Made by a program: the position numbers and the translations under genes. A stretch of 64,000 nt of DNA from Monosiga brevicollis MX1 (taxonomy: Eukaryota; Opisthokonta; Choanoflagellata; Craspedida; Salpingoecidae), in the NCBI RefSeq assembly GCF_000002865.3, contig NW_001865073.1, forward strand, positions 20,780-84,779, written 5' to 3'. How positions within the stretch are numbered: position 1 is the first letter of the stretch; every line of letters begins with the position of its first letter. The notes under the pieces were generated by a model. That model made no database searches, was not told where the DNA came from, and saw nothing but the letters and a program-made list of their open reading frames with translations. Positions 23,523-35,183 of the stretch are shown one piece after another.

Positions 23523-26007
23523 ATGGTGCGACGGTATGCGCCGGTATGGCGGTGGTCAGTGGCCGTGTTGCTGGTGGTGGGTCTGAGTTTGTTGCGGGCG
23601 GATGAGCAGGAGGAGGCTGGTGCTGTGACGGCGCCCGAGCTGGATGCGGAGGCGACGCCCGAGCACGAGAAGCGCTTTGCTCAGGGGATGGCGTTGATTG
23701 CCAACGAGGCCGTGCGTGAGGGCTATCGCGTTGTGCAAGAGGCCTCGGACCTGGGCAGTGACGCGGCGCGTGTGACCCTGGCTCTGAGCTACCTCTACGG
23801 CAACAGCACGGCCACCCCGCGCAACTTGACCCGGACCTTTATCCTCTGCAAGGAGGGCGCTGATCAAGGCCTGCCCGAAAGCGAGTGGTGTCTCGGTTTT
23901 CTCTATGCCATGGGTTTGGGTGTGGACGCGAGCCAAGCCAAGGCCCTGCTCTATTATACTTTTGCTGCCCTCGGAGGCAGCATCAACGCCCAAATGTCCA
24001 TGGGCTTTCGCTACATGTCGGGTGGGGCCGTGGCCAAGGATTGTGAGGCCAGCCTGGGGTACTATCGACCCGTCGCCGAAGCTGGTCCGTCCTCCGTCCT
24101 CCGTCCTCCAACCCCCGCGCCTCACTGCTGCAGTTGTGCTGTTGCTGCCATCCCTATGCTCGTCGTCGTTGTCGTGTTTTGGCCTCGGCGTTTAGATTGA
24201 TTGATTGATTCTCATGTGCGCAAAGCGCCGGCCCCTCATGACGCGCTTTTTTTTTTTTTTTTTTTCTTATCTAAACGCAGTTGAAGCATTGGTTCACGAA
24301 GCCGGCGCAGTTGTCGTGGAGCGTCAGCGCATTAGCATCACGGGCCACAAAAAGGCGCGCACCATGGGCAGTCCCGAAGTGGTGCAATATTACCAATACT
24401 CGGCCGACCGAGGCGACGCCCCAAGCCAGTTGACCCTGGGTCAATTACACCTGCAGGGTCACGGCGTTCCACAAGACTTTCAACGCGCGCGCCACTATCT
24501 CGAACTCGCTGCTGGCAACGGTGACCCCGATGCCATGGCTTCGCTCGGCGACATGTACGTCAACGGCCTTGGCGTGGAACAAGACAACGCCACCGCCCTC
24601 AAGTATCTGGAAACGGCTGCCCAACGCAACAGCGCTGCCGGCCGTACCAGCCTCGGCGTCATGTACCTCAACGGCTGGAGTGTTCAGCGTGACCCGGAAA
24701 TGGCCTACAAGCTCTTTCACAAAGCTGCCGCCGCCGGCCACCCAGACGGTCAGCACAATCTGGGCAGTCTCTACTATAGCGGCACTGGCACCACCAAGGA
24801 CTACCGCAAGGCCATGCACTACTTTACTCTGGCCGCACAGCAGGGCCACGTCCTGGCCATGTACAACCTGGCCCTCATGCATGGCCATGGCATTGGCACA
24901 TCCCGCTCTTGTGAATCAGCTCGCGGCCTGCTCAAAAATGTGGCCGAGCGCGGCGAGTGGGGTCGGGAACTCATGAACGCCCATGAGATTTACGAGAGTG
25001 GGGACACGGATGAGGCCCTCTTGCGGTACCTCGTGCTTGCTGAAATGGGCTACGAGGTGGCGCAGCACAACGCCGCGCTTCTCATGGACGCGGGCCGCAG
25101 CACCTTGTTTCCCTTTGATCGCATCGACGTGCAACAGCGTGCCCTGCTCAACTGGCAGCGCTCAGCTGACCAAGGCGCGACCCAGTCCCGCCTCAAGGTC
25201 GGCGACTACCACTACTACGGCCTTGGCGTTGACGCCAGCCTCGAAGCCGCAGCTCAAGAATACCGCTCCGCCGCCGACCACAACAACCATCAGGCCATGT
25301 TCTACCTCGGATCGATGCATCACTTTGGCCTCGGCCTCGATCGGGACCTCCATCTTGCCAAGCGCTTCTATGACCTGGCCATCGAGACCTCGGCCGAAGC
25401 CTATGTTCGTCCGCTTTGACCCTACGCGCTTGCCTTGGCCTGCCTGCGGCAGCTGGTGACGCCTTGCTCCTCCATCGTTTGCCCCTGCTATCTCTCACCT
25501 GGATCCCCTGACTTTTTGCTCTAGGTCCCCACCATCCTGGCGTTATATCACTTGTACGGCCTGTTTGCGCTCGAGTATGCCCAAGAGTACTTGCATAACC
25601 TGGAGCTGCCCGCGTCTCTTGCCAAGACCATGGATGTCATGATGACGGGTGATTTCGACGCTCTCATCGAAGTGAGTTTGGGGCCTTGCTTGACCCATGC
25701 CACTCGTCTTGACTCTGCACCATTTCTAAACTCTGTTTCTGGCGCGTTTGCCATGTTTCGCCGTGCGCAGGGTAACGAAATGCCAATTTTGATGTTTTTG
25801 ACGGCACTGCTGGTTGTGGTGCTCTTGACCCGGCAGCTACGCCGCCACCAATACCAGCAGTTTGTGCTAGCTCAGCAACGCCTGGCCGAGGCTCAGCGCC
25901 AACGTGAGGCCGCGGCGGCGGCGGCTGCTGCTGCTGCTGCTGCTGCAACCACAGAAAGCCAAGTTGCCGAAGCCGTCGCTGCACCAGCGCCGGATGAGGG
26001 GCAATAG
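23523..26007 (+). CDS. SEL1L: SEL1L/Hrd3-like ER-associated degradation adaptor
   Basis: SEL1L partners the ER-membrane ubiquitin ligase HRD1 and hands it misfolded luminal proteins. Exons are read at about 23523-24085, 24281-25404, 25525-25671 and 25771-26007. The N-terminus is a signal peptide (WSVAVLLVVGLSLLRA). Many SEL1 repeats follow, seen as A-x-LG-x-x-Y/H-x-x-G-x-G, for example AMASLGDMYVNGLGVEQDNA and GQHNLGSLYYSGTGTTKDYR. The C-terminal part has YDLAIETSAEAYVPTILALY, then a membrane helix (PILMFLTALLVVVLLTRQ) and a charged, alanine-rich tail with a run of alanines. This layout is that of SEL1L rather than a soluble SEL1 protein. It lies behind a duplicated promoter-like segment. Confidence 0.92.
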
Positions 26008-26444
26008 CTGTGGGCCAACATACAACCCGCCAATGCCCACTCTGTGCAGTCATGTCTGGTTGTCCCTGATCCCCCCTCCAAGCCCGCCTGCCGATCTGGC
26101 TGCCAACCGTGTTGGCTGTCTTGTTGGTGCGCCGGGCTCGGATGCAGGAGCCTTGTGAGGCTGCTGCTGTGTCAATGTCATGTTCGTGTCGTCCCGGCGT
26201 CTGGCAGCTGTCCGTGTCCCAGGACAGGTCGTGCCGCTGATATGTAGCCTTATTAAACATTTGAAATGATTTGTGTTGCGTCTCATTTTTCATTTTTACA
26301 ACCAAAAAAGCAGTGGCCAGTATGGCCGCGCGCACGCTGCGGCACTCTCACAAGCCCGTACCCATGTATTCAAAGCTCCTCCTCAGGAGGCAATCACATC
26401 AAAACACCACATGGAAACCAGTCAACGTCTGGCTGAGCCTTGCT
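26008..26444. other. Convergent 3' gap between SEL1L and the small basic gene
   Basis: Short unique sequence with a possible AATAAA-like TATTAAACA near 26250. No gene recognised. Confidence 0.4.
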
Positions 26445-27189
26445 CTACAGCTTGGCGATTTTCTAGCCAGCAGAACCGCCACAAACAAAGCATTCAAATC
26501 ATGAGGCCAGGCCGACCTTCCACTGTCACTTTGGGACAGGCAGACGGCTTGACACACCTTGGTCTTGGACTTGCGCGCGAGCTTCTCAAGCCGCACCTCC
26601 AGCTTGTCTGAAATGGCCTCGCCACGTTCAAGGCGTTTATTCTTGCGACGCTTGGCTGCCAGGGCGGCACGCTTCACCTTGGTCTTTTTAGCACCAGCCT
26701 CCTTGATCTGCTGACTAAGGCCCAAACCACGCGACCAATGCCACAAGCGTCAGCGATTCATGTCAGCCCAGAAGACAATGGACCGCGCCGGTCACGGACA
26801 TGGACATACGTGGCAGTTGCGCGAAGGGAAGCCGCCGTGTCAGTCGAACCTGACTTGGGGGCATCGCTGGCTGATGTTGAGGCAAAAGCGAAGGATAAGG
26901 CATCCAGGGCATTTGACAGCTCCTTGTCTATCACATGTCCAGCGAAGAGACGGCGCAGGGGGGAATGGCCAAATGAGGGAAAGAAAGATGACGGAAGAAG
27001 TCGTGTCGTTGTCTTGAGAAATGGCAAACGCGTGCTTGAAAAGTACAGCTTTGGATCATGATCTGGTCGCGTCAGGAGACACGTACTTGCTTTGCGACGA
27101 GCCGTCTTGCTCATCGGGGGCGCCACGGACATGCCCTGCACCGGCCCGCTCTTCTTCGTGACCTGCTTCTTCTTCCCACCCTTGGCCAT
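26445..27189 (-). CDS. Small lysine-rich protein, unknown
   Basis: Four exons are read on the minus strand. Exon 1 runs from the ATG at 27189 (MAKGGKKKQVTKKSG) to a GTACGT donor near 27085. Exon 2 starts NKELSNALDALSFAF and ends at a GTATGT donor near 26808. Exon 3 starts QQIKEAGAKKTKVKRAALAA and ends KSKTK near 26558. A tiny last exon (about 26445-26462) encodes KIAKL and the stop. All phases agree. The product is about 130 residues and strongly basic at both ends, with a helical lysine/arginine-rich second half (KRRKNKRLERGEAISDKLEV). This looks like a nucleolar or ribosome-biogenesis factor, but I cannot name the family. Confidence 0.6.
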
Positions 27190-28229
27190 GTTGCGCCGGT
27201 ACTGTCCCACACTTTCCACCTTCTCACACCCCGAACGCTTTGTGTTGGCAAACTCAACCCCCGCACCTCGCCTGCCCAAGCTCAGCAAACCCAGAGCTCG
27301 ATCACACAGCAGCTCGACCGACCGGCGACTGCGAGCTCGCTTGAGAAAAAAAAATAAAAAATAAAAAAAAAAACTCACACACACACACACACACATAGCC
27401 GCGTGTGGGCATTCGTCTGACAATGACAAATTGATCTGACAATATAATGGTTATTTTCACTGTATTCGAAGGCTGGTTTTGCCTGATTGGGCTGCTTTCT
27501 TGCATGCAAGGCCCATCAAGGCCTGCGGGTTGGGAACGCGGACATGGCGACCCTTGAGCCGGACCACACATACTCTTGCCTGCTTGGCTGCTTGTCACTG
27601 GTCTTGTCCGCTGGAGCATCGGGCCTGCGCGCTGGTGCGCCAGCTTTCTCTATTTGTTTTGTCTTTCTCTGGTCCGGCCCGCGGTTCTCATTCCATTGAC
27701 CCAGGTATGTCATTTCGACCCACCATCTTTTTGTGTGGGGGCCACGCTCCACGCTCGTGCCTGCCTTATGGTATGCCCTTTCTTCATGTTAGCCATCGTG
27801 ATTGGCCGCTGTCCTCGGGATGATCATAGCTTACCCCCCTTGCCCAAAAAATATGCGTTACTCATCCAGGTGACACTTTGGCTGGTGGTCGACACCACCA
27901 ACATCCCCCACCCCGTCTGGACCACACCGCTGTTTATCCCACGCAAACAACCTGCATCTGACGCAAATCCCTTGCCAGCGCTTATCCACCACCCAACACC
28001 AACGCCTCGCAGCATTTCCTCTCGTGTCTTCCACCCAGGCTGCCTCGCTCACTCGGTCATTGCCTGTTGGTCGTTGACCGGCCCGCATCTCGGGGAAAGG
28101 CATCGCCACCTAGTGCCGCACCCTGACAGTGCCCGGTGGCTCCTGTTGTCCTTGCCATATCGCCCTTCTTGGGCTCGCGACCAGAACAGTCTGTCCGCCT
28201 TGGCCTCGTCGGCCGGCGCGCTCGTCGCG
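27190..28229. other. Divergent promoter region, small basic gene (-) and receptor kinase (+)
   Basis: It contains an A-rich run and a CA repeat at 27340-27395, and two CTGACAAT motifs at about 27417 and 27437. A GC-rich stretch with long open frames follows, but no recognisable domain precedes the receptor start. Confidence 0.4.
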
Positions 28230-31200
28230 ATGGTCGCGCCACTGCGCCTTTCGGCGTCCAGCCTCTTGCTATTCTTGAGCCTTGCTCCTGCAGGTCAGCT
28301 TTGCAACGCGCTCATAAGTTCTCTCGTCTCGCCTCTCCCCATCGCTACGTGCTCCCTTGCATTCTTTTGCTCATCCCGCTGCCTCTACTCTTGGTGCTTT
28401 CTTTGAACCCAATCACCAACTCCTTCCGGTGCCTCGCAACTTTTCAGTAGCTTTGGCCTTGAACATCAACAGGGCTGACCTGATCCTCAGCGACGTTGGC
28501 CCATGCGAGCTAACCCTGCAATTTGATGGCTCGGTTTCCGCTACCGATGTACACCTCGAGCAAATGATCTTGACAGAGGGCTGGTATGCCCCACCTCAGA
28601 CCGTCGTTACCTCCGGCCCTCGACGAGTCGATGCACAAACGCTGTCGGCCAACCTGGATTGTGTGTCCCACGCGCTCAACCCAGCGTCGCACAGTTATAC
28701 CCTAAGCTTTTCTCCAGCGCTGCACGCTGACCTTCCCGCTGGCAACAGCACACTTATCGTCAACCTCACACGCACGGCCGAAGCCCCACTGCGCTTGCCC
28801 GCTAATATCTGCACCCGCCTCGTGACCGAGGGGCCCGCCACGAAGGACATCACCATCACCACCCTGGCCCAGGCTCAAGATATGGCCCGCCGACGTTGTA
28901 CGGGCTTTTTTGGCGCCTTGACCTTTCGCAATCTAACGCTGAGTCCTGCAGACTGGCGTGCCCTGCTCATGCCGCTTCGCCTCGTCGAGGGCTCTCTGCG
29001 CTTCGAAGCAACCCCCGGCCTGCAAGTCGAGGCCCTCGGTGGCTTGCAATGGCTTGCTGCGCGCGGCCCTTATCATCAGGATGAGCGCGGAACGTACGGT
29101 CTGCGCATCAACAACGTGCCGGGTTTTGTCGTGACCGACGGCCTCCGGCTCCTTTCTCTGCGTACTGGCCAGCGCATCGTCGTCATTGGCTCAGAGGCGG
29201 CACAGTGCCCGCCGGCCGACAATGAAGCCCTTCAGGCCTGGATTCTCAGCGCCCCGCTCGTGGACCTGCGCTACAACGTCAGCGCCTGTGTCGATACCAG
29301 CGAGGATAGCAACTGCGCAGGCGCTGTGGACGAACTCACCGGCCTGTGCCGCCACTCGGTCACCGACAAGTCCGTGTGTCCCGGCGGCATTATCACGTCC
29401 CTGGCTGACCTGGCACCCTATTCCGACTACTTGTGCACGGTCATCGACGGGTCCCTGAAGATCCTGGGCCCCCTCGAGTTTGCAGAGCACGAATTGGGCG
29501 TCCTGGCCCGCGTTGAGCACGTGTTGGGCGGCGTCATTGTTCAGGATGCCCCCTCACTCGTCAGCCTCGACTTTCTGCAATCGCTACGCACAGCTAACAT
29601 GGTAACAGTGACCGACAACGTCAATCTCCTCGACCTGCGACTTCCGCTTCTGAAGAATACCATCCCCATGGTCCTCACCAGCAACCCCCGTCTCTGCCAC
29701 AATGTTTCGCGGGTCCTCGAAAGCGCCTCGTGTGGCATAGTTGACGTTTCCGCCCGCATTCGGTGCCCCGCACTTGCCGCCGCCTCCTACAACCAAGAGT
29801 CGCTCTTGGTTTTGCTCGAACAGCAGCTGTCCTGGCCTCGCTCCAACATTGTTCTTCTGCCATCCTTTGGCACAGACACGGACGTCGGAGCCGTCATTGA
29901 AGTGACGCTGGTTGCTTCGATGGGTGATTCGCAGATGCTCCGCCGTGCGTTCCAAGATCTGCTTGACACAGGCGCCTGGGATCGCGCCGCTGCTCTCTTG
30001 CCCAGCGGCCAAACCCTTGTTGGTGCTCTCTTCCTCCAGGCCCCGCACCGCACCCCAAATGCCGCCTCAGCGGGGTCGGGTATTGTTCTGAGCGCGCAGA
30101 CTGCCAGCACCGGCGCCCTCATCTCGTGGGAACTCGGTGGGCTGGCCCCTGACTCGCAGGCGAGCTTTGTGCTGCAGGTACAGCCCCGCGTTTCAGACAC
30201 CCTGGTGGACGAGCTGACCGCCTACGCCTTCACCGCCGACCTGGCCTTGGACAGTTACGACGTCGTGTTCTCCCAAGTTCGTGCTGCCCTGACAGCCGGC
30301 ATGCCCGGTTTTGATATCAGCCTCGCATCTACAAGCCAGACATTTTTCTTGCTGCGCAGTTGCGATGCCATCATCGATGGCGAGACTGTGGCCATTCAAC
30401 AGACGTGCTTGGACATGGACCTAGCCTATGACCTGCGCGTTCTGGGCTTTGTCGACGGCTCTGCTGTAGCAAGCGACACCATCACCATCCAGCTGGCGGA
30501 CCCTGCCCTGCGTGTGCGCAACGTGAGCCTGCATGCCACAGGGCCGTCCGCCCTCACAGTACACTGGGCACCGCCGGTGGCGGCTGACCGTACCGCGGGA
30601 TACGAGGTCTTCATCCGGTACGCTGGTGTCGACAGCAACGGTGCCATGTACCTCCTCGATGCTGCCCAAATTACCGCAGGCACCTCCAACCCCACCGCCT
30701 TTGGTGTCCAGGAGCTTCTGCTTGATGGCTCTCGCCAGCGCCTCGTCATCAATGACCCAACCGCCACGAACCTCGAGTTGAATGGCTGCTATTTCAATTA
30801 TCACGCCAATGCCACCACGTGCTTGGCCCCCTTCACCGTTTATGTCGTCGGGGTCCGCCCGGTCGATGGCACCAGCAAGGGTGTCACGAGCTATTTTGTC
30901 GGCACCACCGGAGCAGACATGACGCTGTCCGAGCCGCCGGCCTGGTCCATGGCCTCAGAGACCCCCGTCGAGGTGCAAGGCCGCTCCGCCACCCTTCGTT
31001 TGCAGCGTCCGGTCAACATGCCGGCGGTCGCCACCCGTGTTCAGGCCGTTGTGACTGGTCCGTACGGAGAGCGTGTGATGAGTCGTGATATCATTGACCC
31101 TTTGGCCCACCACGTCAACCGATACAACGAATCCATGGAACTGGCCCTGGATCATTTGGCCCCCTACTCCAACCATACCATCAGCCTCATGTTTGTTGAT

Positions 31201-33537
31201 GACATGGGCGTGGTCAGCGCCAGCCGCAGCGTCTCCATCCTCACTGCGCCCGGTGCCCCAGACGCCGTTGCATCCGTGTCAGCAATGATCGAGGACGATG
31301 GCCGTCTTCGCGTGACTTGGTTGCCTCCGGTTGTCACCCCTGGCCCCCTCGTGTGGTACGAAGTCCTGGCCAATTTTGAGAACGAAACCGAGACAGGCGA
31401 GCTGGTGCACAATGGCACGGCCACCAGCATCACCATTGCCGCCAGCCTGGCTCAATCACAGATTGCCGTGCGGGCTGTGACGCCCGAGGGTGTGTCCAAC
31501 TTTGAGACGACGCGAGCCACCCTTGCCAGTGGTCAGCAGGAACTGCCCGTCAGCTACATGACCTTGGGCCTGGCAGTGGGTGGTGCCGTGCTATTGCTCG
31601 CCGTGGTGGGCTTTGTCCTGCGGCGTCGCCTGCGAAGCCTGCGCAAGGCCGCAGAGGATGAGTGGCGCGTGCCCGAGGCGGATGAATTTGAGTACCCGCG
31701 CGAGCGTGTGCGCTTGGGCCGCCAGCTTGGATCGGGCGCCTTTGGCATGGTCTTTGCGGGTCACGTCACGGACATTCGCGAAATCTCGGGTGAGGTTGCC
31801 GTTGCGGTCAAGCTGTGCTCCAGTAAGGCTGCCAAGGAGAAGAACGACTTTTTGGAAGAAGCCAACTTGATGAAACGCTTTGCCAAGCCTTGGCATCCCA
31901 ACGTGCTGCGTCTCTTGGGTGTGGTCACGCAGGAAGAACCCATGATGATTATCTTGGAGAACATGGCCAATGGTGATCTGCTCGGGTTCCTGCGCGGAGC
32001 ACGCCCTCCGGCACCCGGCCAAGACGCGGCCTTGACAATGACTGATCTCGTCTACATGGCAGCCGACGTGGCCAGCGGCATGGCCTTTTTGGCTCAAGGC
32101 AACTTTATCCACCGCGACCTTGCCGCACGCAACTGCCTCGTGGCAGAGGACATGGTCGTCAAAGTGGCCGATTTTGGCCTCTCTCGGGCGCTCAATTACT
32201 CAGACTATTATCGAAAGAATGGCCAAGCCCTGCTGCCTGTGCGATGGATGTGTCCCATGGCTTTGTGTGAGGGCAAGTTTACCACGGATACAGACGGTGA
32301 GTGCCTAGTTGTCTGCCTTTCCTGTATCGCTCGAGCAAGAAGAAGGTGGAGGTGGTGGGGGGGGCGGCGGTGGATATGATAGATGAGCTGGAGGAAGAGG
32401 CGAATTGGCGCGCTGTCCTCATGCCAACTTTTTTCTGCCTTGCTTTTTGATCCATGCGCGACCAACAGTCTATAGCTTTGGTATTCTTCTGTACGAGTTG
32501 TTCACCCTGGGTGCCCTGCCCTACACGGACATGAGCAACCAACAGGTGTTTGAGCAGGTTGTGGCTGGTTACCGAATGGAGCAGCCCCAGGGCTGCCCGG
32601 ACGTGATTTATAAGATCATGTGGGAATGCTGGCGCCTTTCGGATCGCCCGTCTTTTGAGAACTTGGAGGAGGTATGTTTGCTGGCAGTTGGTTGTGCCTG
32701 CCGTACACATGCGGAGACGCCTACCCGTTTATGTATCCTCACACGTGTTTCTTGATGATCGGCCGGCAGCGCTTGATGAATATTGGTCGTAGGTTGGAAG
32801 ATGGCGACCTCACCGTCCTATCCAGCTCACAACAGACGGCGCCCAGTGCCTCACTTGGCGCCGGTCTGCCCCCGACGCTGGTGGATGAGATCACGGGTAT
32901 GCCCATGGGTGAAGACTCTGCGCAGTCATACACCGCCATGGATGGCAGCAAGCCAGCCTCTGCTGTTGATTACAGCAAGTATGAGGACATGGCAGATGCA
33001 CACGTGCCTCTACAGCCGGTGGCTCCGAGTCCCAAGAGCACCTTGACGCGCCACACGCGTGGTGCTCGCTCAGATGTTCGTGCAGCGCAATTTAACGCAG
33101 ACGATGAGGAGCTACAGCATTTGGAACGCCTCAGGGATGAAGGTCCTGCGCCCACGAGTCAGCCCACGAAACGACCTGATTACGTGGTCACGATGGATAC
33201 GTATTCGCAAGTGCGACCGCCGGTGCCAGCGCCGCCCTTGCGCCGCAACCCAACACAGCAACGCCTGCCCCCCATGCCTCCCCGTGTGTCTGACAACAAT
33301 CAAGGACAGCTTACGCGGCCATCACAGCTCAACCCTGGCGCGAAGGCCTTTTTGGACTCGCAGCACCGCTCGACATCTGGAGCGTCGCAGGGCTACGATG
33401 ACCCCAACTCTTTGTTTGCAGCTATTCGAGACCGTGTTCATTCGCGCAGCAAAACGCCGGGCTCGCGGCACTCTTCCCTTGGCGATGTCCGATCCCAGCA
33501 CTCGGCCAGTTCGCGCGTCTCCACGTCGGCTCTTTGA
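28230..33537 (+). CDS. Receptor tyrosine kinase with L domains and fibronectin III domains
   Basis: Exons: about 28230-28293 (signal peptide MVAPLRLSASSLLLFLSLAP), 28448-32296, 32469-32671 and 32770-33537. The ectodomain has two receptor-L-like regions; the second reads CTVIDGSLKILGPLEF and later PSLVSLDFLQSL, as in insulin and EGF receptors. About four FN3-like domains follow (for example LRVTWLPPV). The membrane helix is LGLAVGGAVLLLAVVGFVLR, then RRRLR. The kinase has the glycine loop LGSGAFGMVFAG, VAVKLC, HRDLAARN and DFG, so it should bind ATP and transfer phosphate. The usual APE motif after the activation loop reads CPM (WMCPMALCEG). The activation loop has SDYY. The 250-residue tail carries several tyrosines (VDYSKYEDM, YVVTMDTYSQV) and proline-rich stretches, possible SH2 and SH3 docking sites. 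The ligand is unknown. Confidence 0.9.
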
Positions 33538-33851
33538 AGGCCACCATCGACGTGATCGTTGTTGTAGAGGGCTACAGGCCTGCATGCAGATGGAGAGGAG
33601 TCGGTGATTGACTTTAATGTTTATTATTTTGTTGACTTGCATGTCATCTTGAGTTTATGAGTTTGAGGCGGTGCTTGTCCTGCTGATGTTTGGCAACCAT
33701 CGTCCCCCAATTGACTGCCTGCCTATCCACATTAAACGAGTCCCAAACTCACACTGATCGCTGGCAATCACCACCCTCTATCAAATCAGTATGAGAACTC
33801 TGACGGACATAAACAGAAAAAGAAGAGAAAAACGGCAAAAAAAGAATTGAG
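33538..33851. other. 3' UTR and spacer after the receptor kinase gene
   Basis: AT-richer sequence with TTTATTATTTTG near 33620. A-rich runs are near 33825-33845. No coding feature. Confidence 0.4.
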
Positions 33852-34016
33852 TCACAGGCGGAGGAATCGAACCTGCCTCCTCCTCCTTATGAGGGAGAAC
33901 ACAGCAAACAGCGGACCAGATACATCTTGTATGTCGCAGAGGAGCGACGTGACAACATGCGGCAGTCAAGAGGACGTTGCTGCGGTTTTAGGTGTGCTAC
34001 CATTACACCAGCCTGT
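33852..34016 (-). tRNA. Candidate tRNA, CAT anticodon, with ~90-nt insertion
   Basis: On the minus strand the 5' seven bases CACAGGC (34016 downward) pair perfectly with GCCTGTG at the 3' end (33853-33859). TGGTGTAATGGTAGCAC follows the 5' acceptor strand as a good D arm and A box. GGTTCGATTCC forms the T loop and B box, with one mismatch in its stem. Directly before the variable region, TCTCC-CTCATAA-GGAGG makes a five-pair anticodon stem with loop CTCATAA, giving anticodon CAT (Met, or Ile if modified). About 90 nt lie between D arm and anticodon stem. That is not the usual intron place after position 37. The insertion itself has two small perfect hairpins (GTCGC/GCGAC and ATACA/TGTAT). It could be a tRNA with an ectopic intron, or a tRNA-derived relic. 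Confidence 0.55.
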
Positions 34017-34558
34017 GGTTGAGGCGACGAGACCAGTGGACAAGCCAGCGGCTCGTTCGGCCACGACGAGGTCGGGGTATAATCTCGTATATCAACCCCG
34101 ATTGACTTTGATTTTATGGTTCACAGATTGATAACTCGCCTTGCAATCCAGCTGCGGCAGGACGCGACCGAGGAACAACCCTCTTGGCTCGCAAAAAGGG
34201 CCAAAAAAATGGTCCAAAAATGGTCCAAAAATTAAAAAATTATGAAGCACAACTCAACAGTGCAAGCAGGCACGCACAAAGCTCGAGAACGCGAGAAACT
34301 TAATTCTACCCCCCGAACATAAATAAGCCTTTTTTTTTTTTTTCTCGGGTTTGATCGCCCTGTCGTTGTCGCTGCTGCTGGTGCTGCCGCTGCCGCTGGT
34401 GGTGGTGGCGCTGCCGCTGCCGCTGCTGCTGCTCAACCAGTCTTTGCTCGCCGATGTTCGATTGGAAGAATGGTGGCGGAGAGAGCTGTTCAAACTTGTG
34501 GTGCAGCATCTCACATTGTTGTTTGTCGTTGTCGTTCTTGTGGCAGTTGGCCGACAGC
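34017..34558. other. Intergenic stretch before the COA1-like gene
   Basis: It contains a repeated AAAATGGTCCAAAAA near 34205-34235, a T run at 34330-34343 and a GCTGCTGGTGCTGCCGCTG-type repeat at 34370-34435. The CTG-like repeat may be 5' UTR. No gene recognised. Confidence 0.4.
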
Positions 34559-35183
34559 ATGGCGAGTTTGGAGCGGCTGGGTCGGATTGCGGCAGGCGGG
34601 GCCATTCTATCGTTTGGCAGTGCCTTTGTGGTTTACGACCTCGTGCGGACGAGCATCATGAACAGCAGCTATGTTAAGGAGGCTTTACAACTTGTCGAGG
34701 CCAGCGAGGATGCTCGATTAGCTTTCGGTGGCGTCATCCGTCCGCAACCCGTGCACCTTTTCGGCTCGCAAACTCGTGTCCTCAATGACGGCGCACGGGT
34801 ATGTCGGCTCGGCAGCACGATTGAGGGTCTCCATTGGTGTGCTCTTCAGGTTAAATCAAACATCGCCGCCTTCTCTCTTGTTCAAATTCTAGGTGTCGGT
34901 GCCCATTCTGGGCAAAGGAGATGAAGATGGACATGTACACATTGAGGCCACCCGCCTGCCCGACGGCAACACGTCAGTCACATCTGCGTCGGGCCCTCGC
35001 TGCTCTCCTAACTTGCCAGTTCTATGCATATGCATATTCTGCCTTCTCTGCTTGACGCATCACTCATCATCCATGGTTGGCGTTGTTCAAACACCGCGTG
35101 CTCCTCTCCCCCCCAGCTGGCAACTCGATCGTTGCATCCTGAATGTGGAATGGCCTGAAGAGAAGCAGTTTGTCTTGAAGTAA
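34559..35183 (+). CDS. COA1: COA1/TIM21-like mitochondrial inner-membrane protein
   Basis: Exons: about 34559-34798, 34893-34972 and 35117-35183; all are GT-AG with matching phases. The product is about 128 residues. It has an N-terminal basic start followed by one membrane helix (GGAILSFGSAFVVYDLV). A small domain follows: SSYVKEALQLVEASEDARLA, then FGGVIRP, VSVPILGKGDEDGHVHIEAT and WQLDRCILNVEW. This spacing (helix, Y-x-x-A-x-x-L, LG-x-I, P-V/I-x-G, G-x-x-x-x-x-A, W-x-L) resembles COA1, an assembly factor for cytochrome oxidase and complex I related to TIM21. The match is by pattern, not by close identity, so another TIM21-type protein is possible. Confidence 0.6.

Noticed and set aside
26399-26557. 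Read-through end of the small basic protein to 26399
   Set aside because: A GTGTGT donor after KSKTK and an acceptor near 26463 give a short in-phase last exon (KIAKL, stop). The read-through frame has an unrelated composition.
27576-28229. Upstream extension of the receptor kinase reading frame
   Set aside because: The frame stays open but has no domain. The signal peptide at 28230 directly before a GT-AG intron makes that the natural start.
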